Assembly (NCBI RefSeq): GCF_905147365.1
Contig: NC_056420.1
Span: forward strand, 4,846,001-4,910,000
Direction of reading: 5' to 3'
Source of the DNA: Aricia agestis
Lineage: Eukaryota; Arthropoda; Insecta; Lepidoptera; Lycaenidae
DNA: 64,000 bases
The position numbers and the translations under genes are program-made. Shown here piece by piece: positions 44,169 through 55,585 of this stretch. Below the pieces are notes generated by a model, which did no database searches, was not told where the DNA came from, and worked only from the letters and a program-made list of their open reading frames with translations. The first letter of the stretch is position 1. The number at the start of each line of letters is the position of its first letter.

Positions 44169-44362
44169 TACAGATTTAGGAGCCAGGTGCTAAATATGTT
44201 GACACGATCAGTCACATTATCACGACATTATCGCGCCCCACATCACAAACACCGTTGCGAAACACGGACGCTCATCAGTGACCCAAGCTACATTCCAAAT
44301 CGCGAAAACAAATTCGAATTAATTCAAATTCTACGGACGTTTCAAAGTGACTCAAGTAACAA

Positions 44363-44560
44363 TCCATACTAATATTATAAATGCGAAAGTGTGTCTGTCC
44401 GTCTGTCTGTCGGTTACCTCTTCACGCTCAAACCTTTTGCTTGGCATGGAGATACTTTGAGTCCCGGAAAAGGACATAGAATAGTTTTTATTCCGGAAAA
44501 TGTATGGTTCCGAAGTTAAACGAATTTTGGCGCAACGGAGTCGCGGGCGTCATGATCTAG
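44363..44560 (+). mobile_element. Compact Helitron-like element
   Basis: TCCATACTAATATTATAAAT to GTCGCGGGCGTCATGATCTAG. Sister copy of 34964-35181; lacks part of the middle (the GCTGAACCGATTTTG phrase is shortened). Confidence 0.85.
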
Positions 44561-45330
44561 TAAGTAACGAAATAAACACTATAACTTTGTACTTAAGTAT
44601 ATTAGATAATAGATTTGAAAGTGACAAGTACATTTATTATTGTAAAATTTCCGTTACTATATAGCATAAAGTAAGTTCTGTTTTTGGGTATTTTATGTTA
44701 AAATTAATTTCACAGAACTTTCAAAGTGGCTTACTAGCTAAATTTTAGGAATAAGAATAGTTTAGTGATGAAATTACCATAAATATTATTCTAATTTGGT
44801 GTTTATATAAATGCAGTGACAGTCCAAGAACATAACTTGATAAAATATTCTTGATAGAGCTTAAATTATATTATTTAAGCGTATGAAAAAAGGAAAAAAT
44901 CTTACGGCGCTTATTCTCTGGAAAAACCAAAAATGACGAAACTTTAAGCCAATTAGTTGTATACCTACGCTTAACTTACAAACATACCAATATAAACTTT
45001 TCCACTTACTAGTATAATCTACCTATTATTACCACAGTGCAAATTATAATGTCTTCCTAAAATTTGTATGAGTAACTGCAACGCTCTTATATAATGTTTC
45101 CTAGAAGTGTTTGCTGAGAATATTTGCCAGTGATACCAAGTCAGGTAGCTGTAGTTCGTCAATCGTCAACAACACACGTCATTCAACAAACAAAGTTTTT
45201 GTGTATGACAACACCTACTTGTTTAAGGATAATATAGAATTAGGATTCGTGGGAATCTTCAGGTTCTAATTTTAAATGTTTACCATTTTGTGATTGTATT
45301 TTTTTTCAATGAACCAAGTACCATATATTT
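44561..45330. other. Unassigned AT-rich spacer
   Basis: No gene or element ends seen. Confidence 0.35.
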
Positions 45331-45510
45331 CAATGATATTCTACTTATACAGATCTGTTACGTCCATACTATTTTCCGGCTTAAATCTCTTCCGAACAAT
45401 TTTCAAATTCAAAATTGCAAACATTGACAAATTGGACAGATAAGTGAAACAAAAGATACAAAAAAACATTTACATAAAAGAGACAGTTCTATTTTTAAAC
45501 GTCGAATCGT
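45331..45510 (+). repeat. 180-bp direct repeat, left copy
   Basis: From CAATGATATTCTACTTATAC to GTCGAATCGT. It matches 46091-46270 in register with only scattered differences (about ten). Confidence 0.9.
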
Positions 45511-46090
45511 ATCGCTGTCTCTTTCTTCGCCTGAGCTATGACGAAAATTCGATTTTTTCCAGATTGTTCGAAAAAATTATTGAAAATGTAAATAATCTTG
45601 GTATTTATTGCAATCAAGACATGTGGTAAGAGATTCCATATGTTTTATTCTTTTTTGAGTCATAATTGGTACATTTTCGAAACGCGCACGACGTCATTTT
45701 CAATTTATTTAGGTAAGACAAGACGCGGCACGTTCGTGACTGCGCTCGATGCAGACTAAACAACAGACGGCCCAATTGGGCCGTATTTGAATCTTCACAA
45801 CGCGCGCGGTAGTAACATATCTGCTTTGAGTATTTCATCATTGATATATATTAATTTAATTATTTTATCAATTGATAAAAAAAATTAAGTAAACTTTATA
45901 AGATATTCCATGCAAAATCGTATAAGTAGAACAAAATTGTATACTTTATAACATTAAAATACCAACATAGTTACTTACCTAAACTTCTAGACAATAAGCT
46001 TACGTAATAATCAATAATAATTCTTATGTAATATTATTATAACAAACTTTTCAAACGAGTCTTTGTATCACGTGAAATGATGCTATAGTC
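45511..46090. other. Interior between 180-bp direct repeats
   Basis: No recognised coding. Contains the palindrome GGCCCAATTGGGCC at 45769-45782. Could be the inside of a repeat-flanked element or simply duplicated flank. Confidence 0.4.
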
Positions 46091-46270
46091 CAATGATATT
46101 CTACTTATACAGATATGTTACGTCCATACTATTTTCCGGCTTAAATCTCTTCCGAACAATTTTCAAATTCAAAATTGCAAACTTTGACAAATTTGACAGA
46201 TAAGTGAAACAAAAGATACGAAAAACCATTTACATAAAAGAGACTGTTCTATTTTTAAACATCGAATCGT
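46091..46270 (+). repeat. 180-bp direct repeat, right copy
   Basis: Exactly 760 bp downstream of the left copy. Directly followed by CAGTGTTGCCAAC, which resembles a hAT left end for which no partner end was found. Confidence 0.88.
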
Positions 46271-46636
46271 CAGTGTTGCCAACTTAGTGGAATTTCCACT
46301 AGATTTGGTAGTTTAGGCGTACCTTTCGGCGGGAAAAATTTGGTTTTAGTGGCTAGTGGATTAGATTATTTAAGTTAGTGGTAGCTTCGACTTTAAACCA
46401 CTAGCTTTTTTTTATGTTTCTAACTCTTGAAGACACACACTGGAAACTTAATTATATTATTATTATCTTTATTCGTTTTGCCGCATTCTAACGCTGATAT
46501 AGAGCGATTATTTAGCATGATGAATGTTGTCAAGACTTAACAGAGAAACCGGACGAAGTTTGATCGCCTTTCTTTCGTGCAAGGTTAGCACGCGAAGGCA
46601 AATGCTGTAATAACAGCATAATACCAAATACCGTAT

Positions 46637-47256
46637 AAGCGGGGAATTGACTACCGGGCCGCCCGCTGCGGGCCGCCCGTCACGGGTAGGTCTGTCGCAT
46701 GGCTGCTCGTCAATTCCTAGGTACGGGCACATACATGCCCGTTGGCCCGTGCCCGCAGCCTGCCCGCGAGATCGCATTTTTCCCGCGCAGGCACGGGCAA
46801 GTCTGTATACATGAATGGTCGCGACGGCCGGCCCGCCGTCATTCGCACCTTGGAGAGCGACTGGACTATTGGAGTGCACTTAAAATATTATTGTAAAAAA
46901 TACAAACACTAAACTTAGGGATGAAGGAACAAAAACAATTTTGACATTCGTTTATTTCCATTTACCTGTCTACCGTATCCTTGTTTGTAGAAAGTTAAAA
47001 GCAAGGATTACATGAACACCGATCTACCTAATGCCGCTAATACAGCGAACTTATTGAAAAATCCAAAGAAATCAATACCGATGCTGATCTATTATTTGTT
47101 GCAAAGAAGATTGAGTCCATGAGTCTCCACGACCGAGCTGCAGCCCTCTATCTATTCGACTGACTTGCCTGTTCTGTGTGTGTTCAATAGGGGCAAGCGG
47201 CAGACTTGTGCCAGACCGGGCGGCCCGAGGGCAGCCCGGTAGTGAATTCCCCGCTT
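46637..47256. mobile_element. 620-bp GC-rich inverted-repeat element
   Basis: Ends AAGCGGGGAATTGACTACCG and (inverted) AAGCGGGGAATTCACTACCG, extended by GGC; 22 of 23 match. The left third is full of CGGGC/GCCCG words. No transposase. The flanking duplication is not clear. Confidence 0.8.
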
Positions 47257-47796
47257 TACAAAAATTAGAACTAAAGAAATTTATTCTTCACAAACTGAAC
47301 AAGTAAATGACAATGATTCCTCTAAAGATAAAAGGCAGTGAACTTTTAATAAAAATTATCATTAGGTGATACCAAAATTCATAAATAAAATGCAAATAAA
47401 AAGTAGTTTGCATAAAATCATGAGCAAAGAGTAGAATGACTCACGAAATAATAATGCTCAGTTTAAACAAGGAGTATTTGATTTTTCCTGGTATTTGGGT
47501 CTCGAAAGTGGCTCCTAGAGAAAGTAATCGCTTTCCGAAATCATCAACAACATAACCTAAACATTCTAGACATCAAAATATATGAGTCCTCAATACTTAT
47601 TTTTTAATTATTTCCTTGTTGAAACTTTACGGTGGACTTTATTGGCGGGATTAAAGCGACACGAGTCACGACACAACACTGTGCGGTCTGCAAAAATGGA
47701 TAGAGGGATCGTTATTGATAAATGACAACTAATTCTGCTACTGTTGTCCCTACTCTAGGCTGGCTGTCAGATGAGCTTGTTACAACCCGACCAAAT
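47257..47796. other. Unassigned spacer
   Basis: No gene or element ends seen. Confidence 0.35.
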
Positions 47797-48210
47797 TAAG
47801 GTGACGCCGCGTTAAAGTAAAAAAAACGTGTTGGATCTGTTTTAGATTGCTTAAAATGGAAAGGGCGTAAGCGACAAAATGGTTTTTGTCGCGTAATTTA
47901 AAAACCATAAATACATTTCATATAAGCTATGGGCAAATTAAAGTGTATGTTTGAACCAATTTATGTACAAATTTTGGGATCTTAAATCACTCTCCTCTGT
48001 TGGCAAAATAGGAATCCCTTTTTTACAGAGGTCTTTTTGATTCTGTGTTATAAAAGTTGACCAACCGTGTTACGCTATGGGTAATTCAAAGACCAAGACA
48101 TGATGAATACTGACAATGAACTTTAATTTCTTAGCTTTAGTCATTGCTGAGAAAAATCGATATCGCTGCAGCCAAATTATCAAGGCTTCGCGTCGCCTAA
48201 GTAGGTTCGC
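47797..48210 (+). mobile_element. Interspersed element, copy 2
   Basis: Inverted partner of 31339-31801; starts AAGGTGACGCCGCGTTAAAG, ends near AAGGCTTCGCGTCGCC. Confidence 0.8.
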
Positions 48211-48366
48211 CATCAGCCTCTGAATCTCCGATGGTACGCGCCCCTAGCCTCCTGAAGGTCTACTAATAGATCTAAAATTTATGTACAACCTAGTTATTTA
48301 TCACCATTCTCTACGTGACAATCATCATACAATTTGCGTAAACGACTTCTAGCGAGGAAGTTTATA

Positions 48367-48625
48367 CAGGGTGTAACAAAAATAAGTGATAGTACTTTAG
48401 GGTGTCTACGTGTTCCTTGTAGAGCGTTCACTGTGAAAGTAGCAGCGCTAAAAGACGACATTTTTTTTTTCACTTTTGTATGGGTAAGGGCCCGAGTGTC
48501 ACGAGATTCCCCATACAAAAGTGAAAAAAATTTTTGGTCTTTCAGCGCTGCTACTTTCACAGTGAACTCTCTACAAGGAACACGTACACACCCTAAAGTA
48601 TTATCACTTATTTTTGTTACACCTG
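48367..48625. mobile_element. Mariner-like fold-back MITE, copy 3
   Basis: CAGGGTGTAACAAAAATAAG to TTTTTGTTACACCTG, TA flanks (48365-48366, 48626-48627). It is nearly palindromic, so overlapping open frames appear on both strands and are not genes. Confidence 0.9.
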
Positions 48626-48824
48626 TATAATATGGAAAATACTTTATCATTTACACTGTATATTAATTACTGAACACGAACGGCGCTAATCTTTATTGAT
48701 TATTATTATTGGCTCAATAGAAACAGGTATTAGAAGCGATCACGAGTCTGCCACGTGAAGGTTAGGTTTAAAAAAGTCAACAAACTCTACTTTCAAATGT
48801 TAAAATACTAGATGTCCCTAGCAA

Positions 48825-49100
48825 CCTCTTTGTAAAAAAAGTTGTTGTTCAGTAGATACCACTAAGCAAAAATAGGCAAAATATTGTGTTTTTTGCCTAT
48901 TTTTGGAGGCCTTAAATATTTATTTTATTGAATTCTTATTATAAATAATTATTAAAGTTCAAATACAATTAAGTGAGTATTTCGTGAATATTTAAAGTGC
49001 TTACATGTCGCTATTATTCATATAGAGCGAAAAAGGCAAAAAAATGCGTTTGTAGTATGGGACCCTTAAATATTTATTTTATTTTAAGTTTTAACCCATA
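48825..49100 (+). mobile_element. Interspersed repeat related to 55133-55585
   Basis: Shares GCAAAAATAGGCAAAA, CTTAAATATTTATTTTATT, GAGTATTT(C/T)GTGA and AGCGAAAAAGGCAAAAAAA with the second copy; ends not intact. Confidence 0.6.
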
Positions 49101-49586
49101 CATTTTCGCAAGTAGAGACCAAAACTCGCAGTCATCATTAGATTTCTTTTAAACTAAAGCATATTTTTAAGAACTAGTTTCGCTAGATCATGGTGATACA
49201 TCAATAGAATGATGTAACTTTAGATATAAATTAATATATAATTATATAAGACTTGGACTAAGAAATAGCATTATATGAATAGTTGGCATTCATAAAATTA
49301 TATATTTTCAATCACTTTAGCGATGTAGTACTAATATTATGTATTCTGTGAATGTAGCCACGTATACAATACCACGTATACAAAACCTACAAGCCAAATT
49401 ATGCAAAAAGGGTGCAGAAAATACCATTCTTTTGACCACCTGTCACCACCAAAATGGCCACAAAAACCTAAATTATACCCATAATTTGGCCATTTTGGCC
49501 TTTTGGCATAATTAATATTATTTTAACGTTCTATTTTTGTAATTTTTGTTGATACATTGCAATATCCTGTGTTTTGATAACTTGAT
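49101..49586. other. Unassigned AT-rich spacer
   Basis: Near 49465-49510 AATGGCCA / TTGGCCATTTTGGCC words form small imperfect hairpins. No gene. Confidence 0.35.
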
Positions 49587-49921
49587 ACGTGGGAGAGCCA
49601 TGCTTCGGCACGAATGGGCCGGCTCGACCGGAGAAATACCACGTTCTCACAGAAAACCGGCGTGAAACAGCACTTGCGCTGTGTTTCGCCGAGTGAGTGA
49701 GTTTACCGGAGGCCCAATCCCCTACCCTATTCCCTTTCCTACCCTCCCCTATTCCCTTTCCTTCCCATCCCTACCCTCCCCTATTACCCTATTCCCTCTA
49801 AAAGGCCGGCAACGCACCTGCAGCTCTTCTGATGCTGCGAGTGTCCATGGGCGACGGAAGTTGCTTTCCATCAGGTGACCCGTTTGCTCATTTGCCCCCT
49901 TATTTCATAAAACAAAAAAAC
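49587..49921 (+). mobile_element. SINE with LINE-derived 3' tail, copy 3
   Basis: Best preserved copy: head GTGGGAGAGCCATGCTTCGG, ACACTCG-type frame, CAGCACTTGCGCTG hairpin, CCCTATTCCC tract. The tail encodes LKGRQRTCSSSDAASVHG and RRKLLSIR before its stop, ending in an A-rich run. Confidence 0.85.
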
Positions 49922-50229
49922 TTTGCATGAACTTAATCTACTTAGATGACTGAAAAAAAACCTTGAAAAACTGAAAAAACATGTTTAATACATATTCCTA
50001 GAGACTATCGAATAAAAGTAGGGTAAGATATATTAATTATAATAAAGGTAACTGTGTCACTAATATCGCTTAACTTTCTCCTTTTAAGGAGTCCGTATGC
50101 AATAAACAAAACCGTAGCTGTTGCTACGAGACTATAATTATACAGTGTGTAGCAAGTATTAGTTACTTAGGAATAAGGATGTGTCATGAGTCCTGTATAT
50201 AGGATCATTCGGAAAGAAGCAGGCCATTT

Positions 50230-50412
50230 AGCCGAAACTTTTTCGTTTTCGCTTCGTTATAGACTCGCCGATCAAAATGTATGGAATTGACATTTAGACG
50301 AGTCGAACGTCAACGTAATATTAACGAAAGCTTATGTCAATTCCATACATTTTCATCGGCGATTCTATTCAGTATATAAATATTACGAAGCGAAAACGAA
50401 AAGATTTTGGCT
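50230..50412. mobile_element. Fold-back MITE
   Basis: AGCCGAAACTTTTTCGTTTT and AATGTATGGAATTGACAT pair with the right arm (ATGTCAATTCCATACATTTT, TCGTTTTCGCTTCG complement). About 183 bp. Confidence 0.82.
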
Positions 50413-50439
50413 CACCCCCCAGAGATAAAAAGAGTAACT

Positions 50440-50575
50440 TTTTTATCTTCTGTATGGGCAAAATCATGACGCCGGGACGCTTGCTCATACAAATCACAAA
50501 AATGCGTTCTCAGCGCTGCTGCTTTCACACTGAACTCTATATAACGAACATTTTGTGTTTCACCCGTAGAGTATT
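50440..50575. mobile_element. Mariner-like fold-back MITE, half copy
   Basis: Retains TATGGGCAAAATCATGACGC, TCAGCGCTGCTGCTTTCACA and GAACTCTATATAACGAACA, the right half of the family at 48367; the left arm is lost. Confidence 0.65.
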
Positions 50576-51264
50576 TCAAGTAAAATTGCAATTTTTTTTT
50601 CAACTTATTACTGTTAATATTATTATTTTAAGTACATGTGCATTAGAATATCATATTATGTTTTAGTACCAATTAGTTCCTTGCAGGTTATTTTTCTCTT
50701 AGCACTCTTTAATACTAAAAAGAAATTTAGTTATTAATCGTAATAAAAAATAATACTTTACCTACTTAAATTTTTTAATTTTCAAAATTTAATAAGTAAA
50801 TTTAAAGAAAAATCTTCAATTATTTTTCTATCATTCTCTATCATAATCAATTTCTTTTTAACCATAAATAGATTTCTCAATGACTCTAATGCTAATTTTA
50901 AAATAGTGCGAATTCTTTTAGTTCAAGGTATAATATTGCAATAAATAATATTATTTTAAGGAAAACAGAGTGTTGCCAGAGTAATAACTAATAAGTACAC
51001 TATAATTAAGCTGTCTGCTCTAATTGTCAACTAATAAGTGTATATTGACAAGGACTCGCTTCGGTTCATGATGCGAAATTTTGTAATTTATAATCATAAT
51101 TCAAAGCATTATTTAAATATTTTACTCTGTGTCGGTAGTTTATGGTTTAAAAGGAATCTATAAAGATTCCTTTTAAAAAAAATGGAAATTCAATTATTTT
51201 TATTAGGACAGTAAAATTGACGTATAGAATAGACAGTAGACCAAAGCTGCAGTAGACCATAGTC
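50576..51264. other. Unassigned AT-rich spacer
   Basis: A hairpin TTAAAAGGAATCT / AGATTCCTTTTAA at 51149-51178 followed by an A-run; no gene. Confidence 0.4.
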
Positions 51265-51490
51265 TATAGTGTGCACATTGTAGTGTGTGTAATTTTTTAT
51301 TTATTATGTGTGTAATGTTTTATTTATTATATATATTATGTATCATAAAAGCATAATTTTAAAACAATATTGGCTCTATGCACGCCTTCTTCATATACTT
51401 AAACTATAATTACTGTGCGAAATTTCATTCACTTACGTTTCCCCATTTATCGTAGAAAGGGTTCCAAAGTTTTTCGCTCGTGTATTACAT
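51265..51490 (+). mobile_element. Unclassified interspersed repeat, copy 2
   Basis: Matches 35820-36000: GTGTGTAATGTTTTA, AAAAGCATAATTT, AATTTCATTCACTTACGTTTCC, CGTGTATTA. Confidence 0.75.
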
Positions 51491-51710
51491 AATATAAATG
51501 ATATTCGCATACGTCTTGTCGCACGCACACAAACTCCGTGCCGACCGACAGGGTCGAAAATACCTAACACTCCCAGGTTTTTTCATTACGGAATGTTTTG
51601 ATTCGGTTGCCTAGCTCAGAGCCGTGCTAAGAGCAATGCAATAGCTTACAAACATCGTAAATTGTTGATGGATTTCGAATATCAGGATTTAATAATAATA
51701 ATTATTATTT

Positions 51711-52205
51711 TTATAAAATAAGGGGACAAACGAGCAAACGGGTCCCTGATGGTAAGCAACTACCGTCACCCATGGACACTCGCAACATCAGAAGAGCTGC
51801 AGGTGCGTTGCCGGCCTTTTAAGGGGGAATACGCTCTCTTCTTGAAGGTTTGCAGGTCGTATAGGTCCGAAAATACGCGAAAAACGCACGGTGGACCTAA
51901 AAAAACGCACCACTCATCAAGGTGATGAGGATGGTATGTTTTTCGCGTGGGACATCCGATAGAGGTCACATCCGGACATCCGGAGGAGGATCGTGATACA
52001 ACCGATAGAGGATGAAGGGTGAAGCTACATCTCGGCGTTATTCCAAGGGGTCCAAGCTGTTTGAAACACTATCATGGCAGTCAACAATTCGAGCGGCCCT
52101 TCGTTGGAGACGATCCAGAGGGAGCAGTTGGTATTTTGGCGCCCCTACCCAGAGATGAGAACAATATTCCGGACTGAACTTCTGAAGTACTGTCTCACTT
52201 ATTTA
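51711..52205 (-). pseudogene. C-terminal part of the LINE that shares its tail with the SINEs
   Basis: On the minus strand, from 52180 to 51768: EYCSHLWVGAPKYQLLPLDR, LQRRAARIVD, TYHPHHLDEWCVF, SDLYDLQTFKKRAYSPLKG and RQRTCSSSDVASVHG. This is the C-terminal domain after the reverse transcriptase of a Jockey/CR1-like insect LINE. At least one frame change separates the first and last blocks. It ends in the same ATCAGG(TGA)CCCGTTTGC and poly-A tail as the SINE copies at 13354, 14997 and 49587. Confidence 0.8.
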
Positions 52206-53271
52206 AAGTGTAGGTACATTTAGTAATTACGTTGCATTGTCCTTCAAAATGAAAATAACTTTTTAGTTTTTAGTGAATTACTGTCGAATTTGCATATGCA
52301 CAAAATTATGCTACCTATCTCCTATAGTTCTGCATTGCTGCTTGATTCCATAAGCCATTTAATTTTGTTAAAGTGTGCGTACTAAATGCGAGGGTTCTTA
52401 ATGTAATATTATAGTAGAAAAAGCTGTTAAAAATAATGTCCTCTGCAGTTCTTGCAATACAAGCGATGACAAAAGAAGTTTAAAAACCTTTAGTCAAAGT
52501 CATTTGAGTCTAGTTTATCCAGTATAGCATCAAATCGAAAAACCCATGCGACAATACGTTAGACTGAATGGCCCGACCTCGGCTCGTCTCGTGCTATGCA
52601 GGACCGGTCTGTCAAGGCAAAGGTTGAAGTCAAATCAAGTGCAAACATAAAACTTACCGATGATATACAGTCTATCTAATCTCACAACCTTGCATCTGAC
52701 GCCCTGTTTCCGTTTGTTCACTCTGTGCGTCGTAAATGATCTTTGCTAAACTCGACACTTCGAAATTCAAAATATCGATGCATTTTTTTTTAATTCGATG
52801 CACGAATTTGATGAAATGATTTAAATTGCCAATTAAGTATTGCCAAGTTAAGAATTTTATCTTTTGTGGATAATTTAACTTTATAAATATCACGCGGAAG
52901 CTATACGATATTTTGAAATTTATTGATTCAATAATTTTCGTAGACTGTTTTATTAGTTAAGATGCCGGTAATGTATTAAAATTTGAATATCGCATCAATC
53001 ATCTAGGAATCTTTGTAGGTCTTATCACTTAATCTTGTCAGTTGCAACAAAAAAACATAATTTGTCGTAGTTACAATAATTAATCAATCATTACAAAAAT
53101 CAATCAATACATTTTGCAACGTCTTCGGAGATTCACCGATCACGGAAATGACACCTCTGCAATTATTTTATATAGAAACTTGCGGAAATACGCGCCATTT
53201 CAAATATATGTCATCATCACATCAATTTGCTATAAAAAATATTACACTATACAGCCGTAGGCTCTAAGGAC
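52206..53271. other. Unassigned spacer
   Basis: No gene or element ends seen. Confidence 0.35.
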
Positions 53272-53274
53272 TAA

Positions 53275-53491
53275 GGGCCAGGCAACACTGCGACCCGGCG
53301 TGTTGTCGCAAAAGCATGCAAACTTCGCGCAGAATTGCGATGTGATGTCGCATTGCAAAAATGACACATAGACAGTGTACGATAAGCAAGATATCAGCCC
53401 GCATACGATGCGCTGTAGCATCAGTTTCCACGATGCGTTCTGCAGCGACGTAGATTTTGACGATGCGAGCCGCAGCGTTGTGGCCCGGCCC
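53275..53491. mobile_element. Harbinger-like MITE
   Basis: 217 bp; ends GGGCCAGGCAACACTGCG and (inverted) GGGCCGGGCCACAACGCTGC; TAA on both sides (53272-53274, 53492-53494). Interior is rich in GCGA/TCGC words. Confidence 0.72.
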
Positions 53492-53550
53492 TAACAGTTG
53501 CCATAGTCTCTAGAGTATGGCAAATTGTAGGGCCGGGTCTACCAGCCCCC

Positions 53551-53713
53551 GTAGACAAGTGGCAAAACGCTAACGCTAACGTTAACGCTAGCGCTACAAA
53601 ATGTATGGATTTGACATTAGTATTAACTGGCGAAGCGATGACTTATGTGATATGTCAAATCGCATACATTTTGTAGCGCTAGCGTTAGCGTTAGCGCTTT
53701 GCCACTTGTCTAC
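53551..53713. mobile_element. Fold-back MITE with GCTAAC repeats
   Basis: Arms GTAGACAAGTGGCAAAACGC, (GCTAAC)n, GCGCTACAAAATGTATG and TTTGACAT pair across a 40-base centre. It is perfectly matched over most of 60 bases. Confidence 0.88.
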
Positions 53714-53717
53714 AGGC

Positions 53718-54145
53718 CCAGTAGTGCTAGCACGGCGAAAAGTAGAAATGCGAAAGTATAGACAAACTGTGGACATAAAAACTTAAGGTGCCGTTCCGAT
53801 CTTTACCGCGGCTAATCGCGACCGACAAAAAAATCAATTAAAATGCCACTTTACGACAGACTATAGTATATGTCATAAAGTAAGATGTTATTTGAATTTT
53901 TAGGACTATATTCTGTCATAAGGTGGCATTTGAACTGAATTTTTCGGAACGAAAAAAGATCGGAACGTCATCTTAAGTTTATCTCCACAGTTTGTGACTA
54001 TAATAATCTGTCTTAAAGTGGCATTTTAATTGAATTTTTCGGAACGAAAAAAGTTTGGAACGACACCTTAAGTTTATCTCCACCATATCTCCACAGTTTG
54101 TCTATACTTTCGCATTTCCACTGGTCACCGTGCTAGGGCTACTGG
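53718..54145. mobile_element. Large fold-back element with nested inverted repeat
   Basis: Outer ends CCAGTAGTGCTAGCACGG and (inverted) CCAGTAGCCCTAGCACGG. Next inward GAAATGCGAAAGTATAGACA in each arm, then ACTTAAGGTGYCGTTCC. The centre carries two further AAAGTGGCATTT(T/G)AA copies in tandem. Confidence 0.82.
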
Positions 54146-55132
54146 TCTACCAGGGGTTCCTAAACTTATTTTGTCCCATTTTGAGAACAAAATATTATGT
54201 TTTAGCGCCCCCATTGTTTCACCCACTTTCTTTCCTAATTTAAATTGAGAAGATTTATCCACAAATTTGTCGGTAATATTAGCCTCCCCCCAGCCCAAAA
54301 CGCACAAGCAAGCCGCCCGCCCTCCGGCGCCCTAGCACCGATGTGACGTCATGGTGATGTTAGTAGTTACCAAATACCCAGTCCTAGGTTTATAGGCCGT
54401 ATAGGCTGCGGCCTAGGGGCGGCAGCGTCCTAGGGGAGCGGTAGAATTCGTACATGGGGCAGCGGAAATAAAGTGGCCAACACTCATAAAAATATATACT
54501 TATATTTTAATTTTTTAATAAATTAGATATTATGTATTTAATATTTATAAATCCTGCATTGCAAAAAATACTAATAACACGTTTTCCATGGTTTTTTCAT
54601 TTGTGTCATTTGCGACATCTTAAAAGGAGACATCTTAGCGCCTTAAGAAGATCTTACTTATCATTCATTGTGTTGGTTTACATCATAGTCCACTAGTTCA
54701 GCCTACTAAATAATTATTTCAATAAACAGTATATTTCTTATTCATAATGAATCTGATGTAATTTTCATTATTAATTGTAATAATTTATTACAGCCTCGTC
54801 ACAATTTGTAATGCACTGCGGATCCTTGAATAACTAAATTAAAATAGTGTTTAAAATTACAGGGAAAAAGCGATCGACCCAAATAAATAATTCGATCAAG
54901 ATTGATTGACTGTTTACCATTTTCTCGATTTTCCTTTTATAAAAAAAAATAAATATTAAGGGCTCTACCAACATAATTTTTATTTTTTAGAACTATTTTT
55001 ATGAAAAGATTATAGATTTGTTTGAAATTTAATTAGGTCCGGATTTACAATACATAATAATTATATATCTCTGTAGCACTTGCTACGACCCTTGCGTTTT
55101 GACGTCGTCAATATATTTTTAATATAATCGGC
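54146..55132. other. Spacer with two unpaired hAT-like starts
   Basis: CAGGGGTTCCTAAACTTATT at 54152 and CAGTCCTAGGTTTATAGGCC at 54379 look like hAT left ends, but no matching right ends were found. No gene. Confidence 0.4.
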
Positions 55133-55585
55133 GAAGTGCGAGTTGGACTCGCGTACGAAGGGTTCCGTGCCATTGTAGAGCAAAAATAGGTAAAAAATGT
55201 GGTTTTTTGTATGGGAGCCCCTTAATTATTTATTTTATTTAAATTTTATTATTAATTTTTAAAGTATAAAATATACAACCGAGTATTTTGTGACTATTTC
55301 AAATGACTACCTATTGCCATTATTGATATCGAGCAAAAAATAGCAAAAAAAAAAAGTTTGTTGTATGAGAGCCCTTAAATATTTAATTTGTTTCCTTTTT
55401 AGTATTTTTTATTACTGCGGCAAGTAGCGGCAACAGATTTTCATAATCTGTGAAAATTTCAGAAGTCTAGCTATAGCGGTTCTTGAAATACTTACACCCT
55501 GGAGACAGACAGACGGACAGACAGACATCAGTCTTAGTAATTTCTTTTTTACCCTTTGGGTACGCCGTACGGAACCCTAAAAAAG
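55133..55585 (+). mobile_element. Interspersed repeat (GGGTTCCG family)
   Basis: Starts GGCGAAGTGCGAGTTGGACTCG and GGGTTCCGTGCCATT; ends TACGCCGTACGGAACCCTAA. GGGTTCCG and CGGAACCC form the inverted ends. The interior is AT-rich with two related halves and a (CAGA)n run at 55506-55528. Confidence 0.72.

Noticed and set aside
44097..44372. 91-codon frame after the TATA promoter
   Set aside because: Begins past the splice donor, consists partly of GCTAGGAG repeats and runs into a Helitron.
46508..46879. 123-codon minus-strand frame
   Set aside because: Covers the GC-rich end of an inverted-repeat element; composition, not coding, explains the lack of stops.
48294..48650. Overlapping 118- and 98-codon frames on both strands
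   Set aside because: Both are readings of the two arms of one fold-back MITE; the near-palindrome makes frames appear on both strands.
54152..55040. Complete hAT element starting at CAGGGGTTCC
   Set aside because: No matching right end or target duplication could be found; only the left-like ends are noted.
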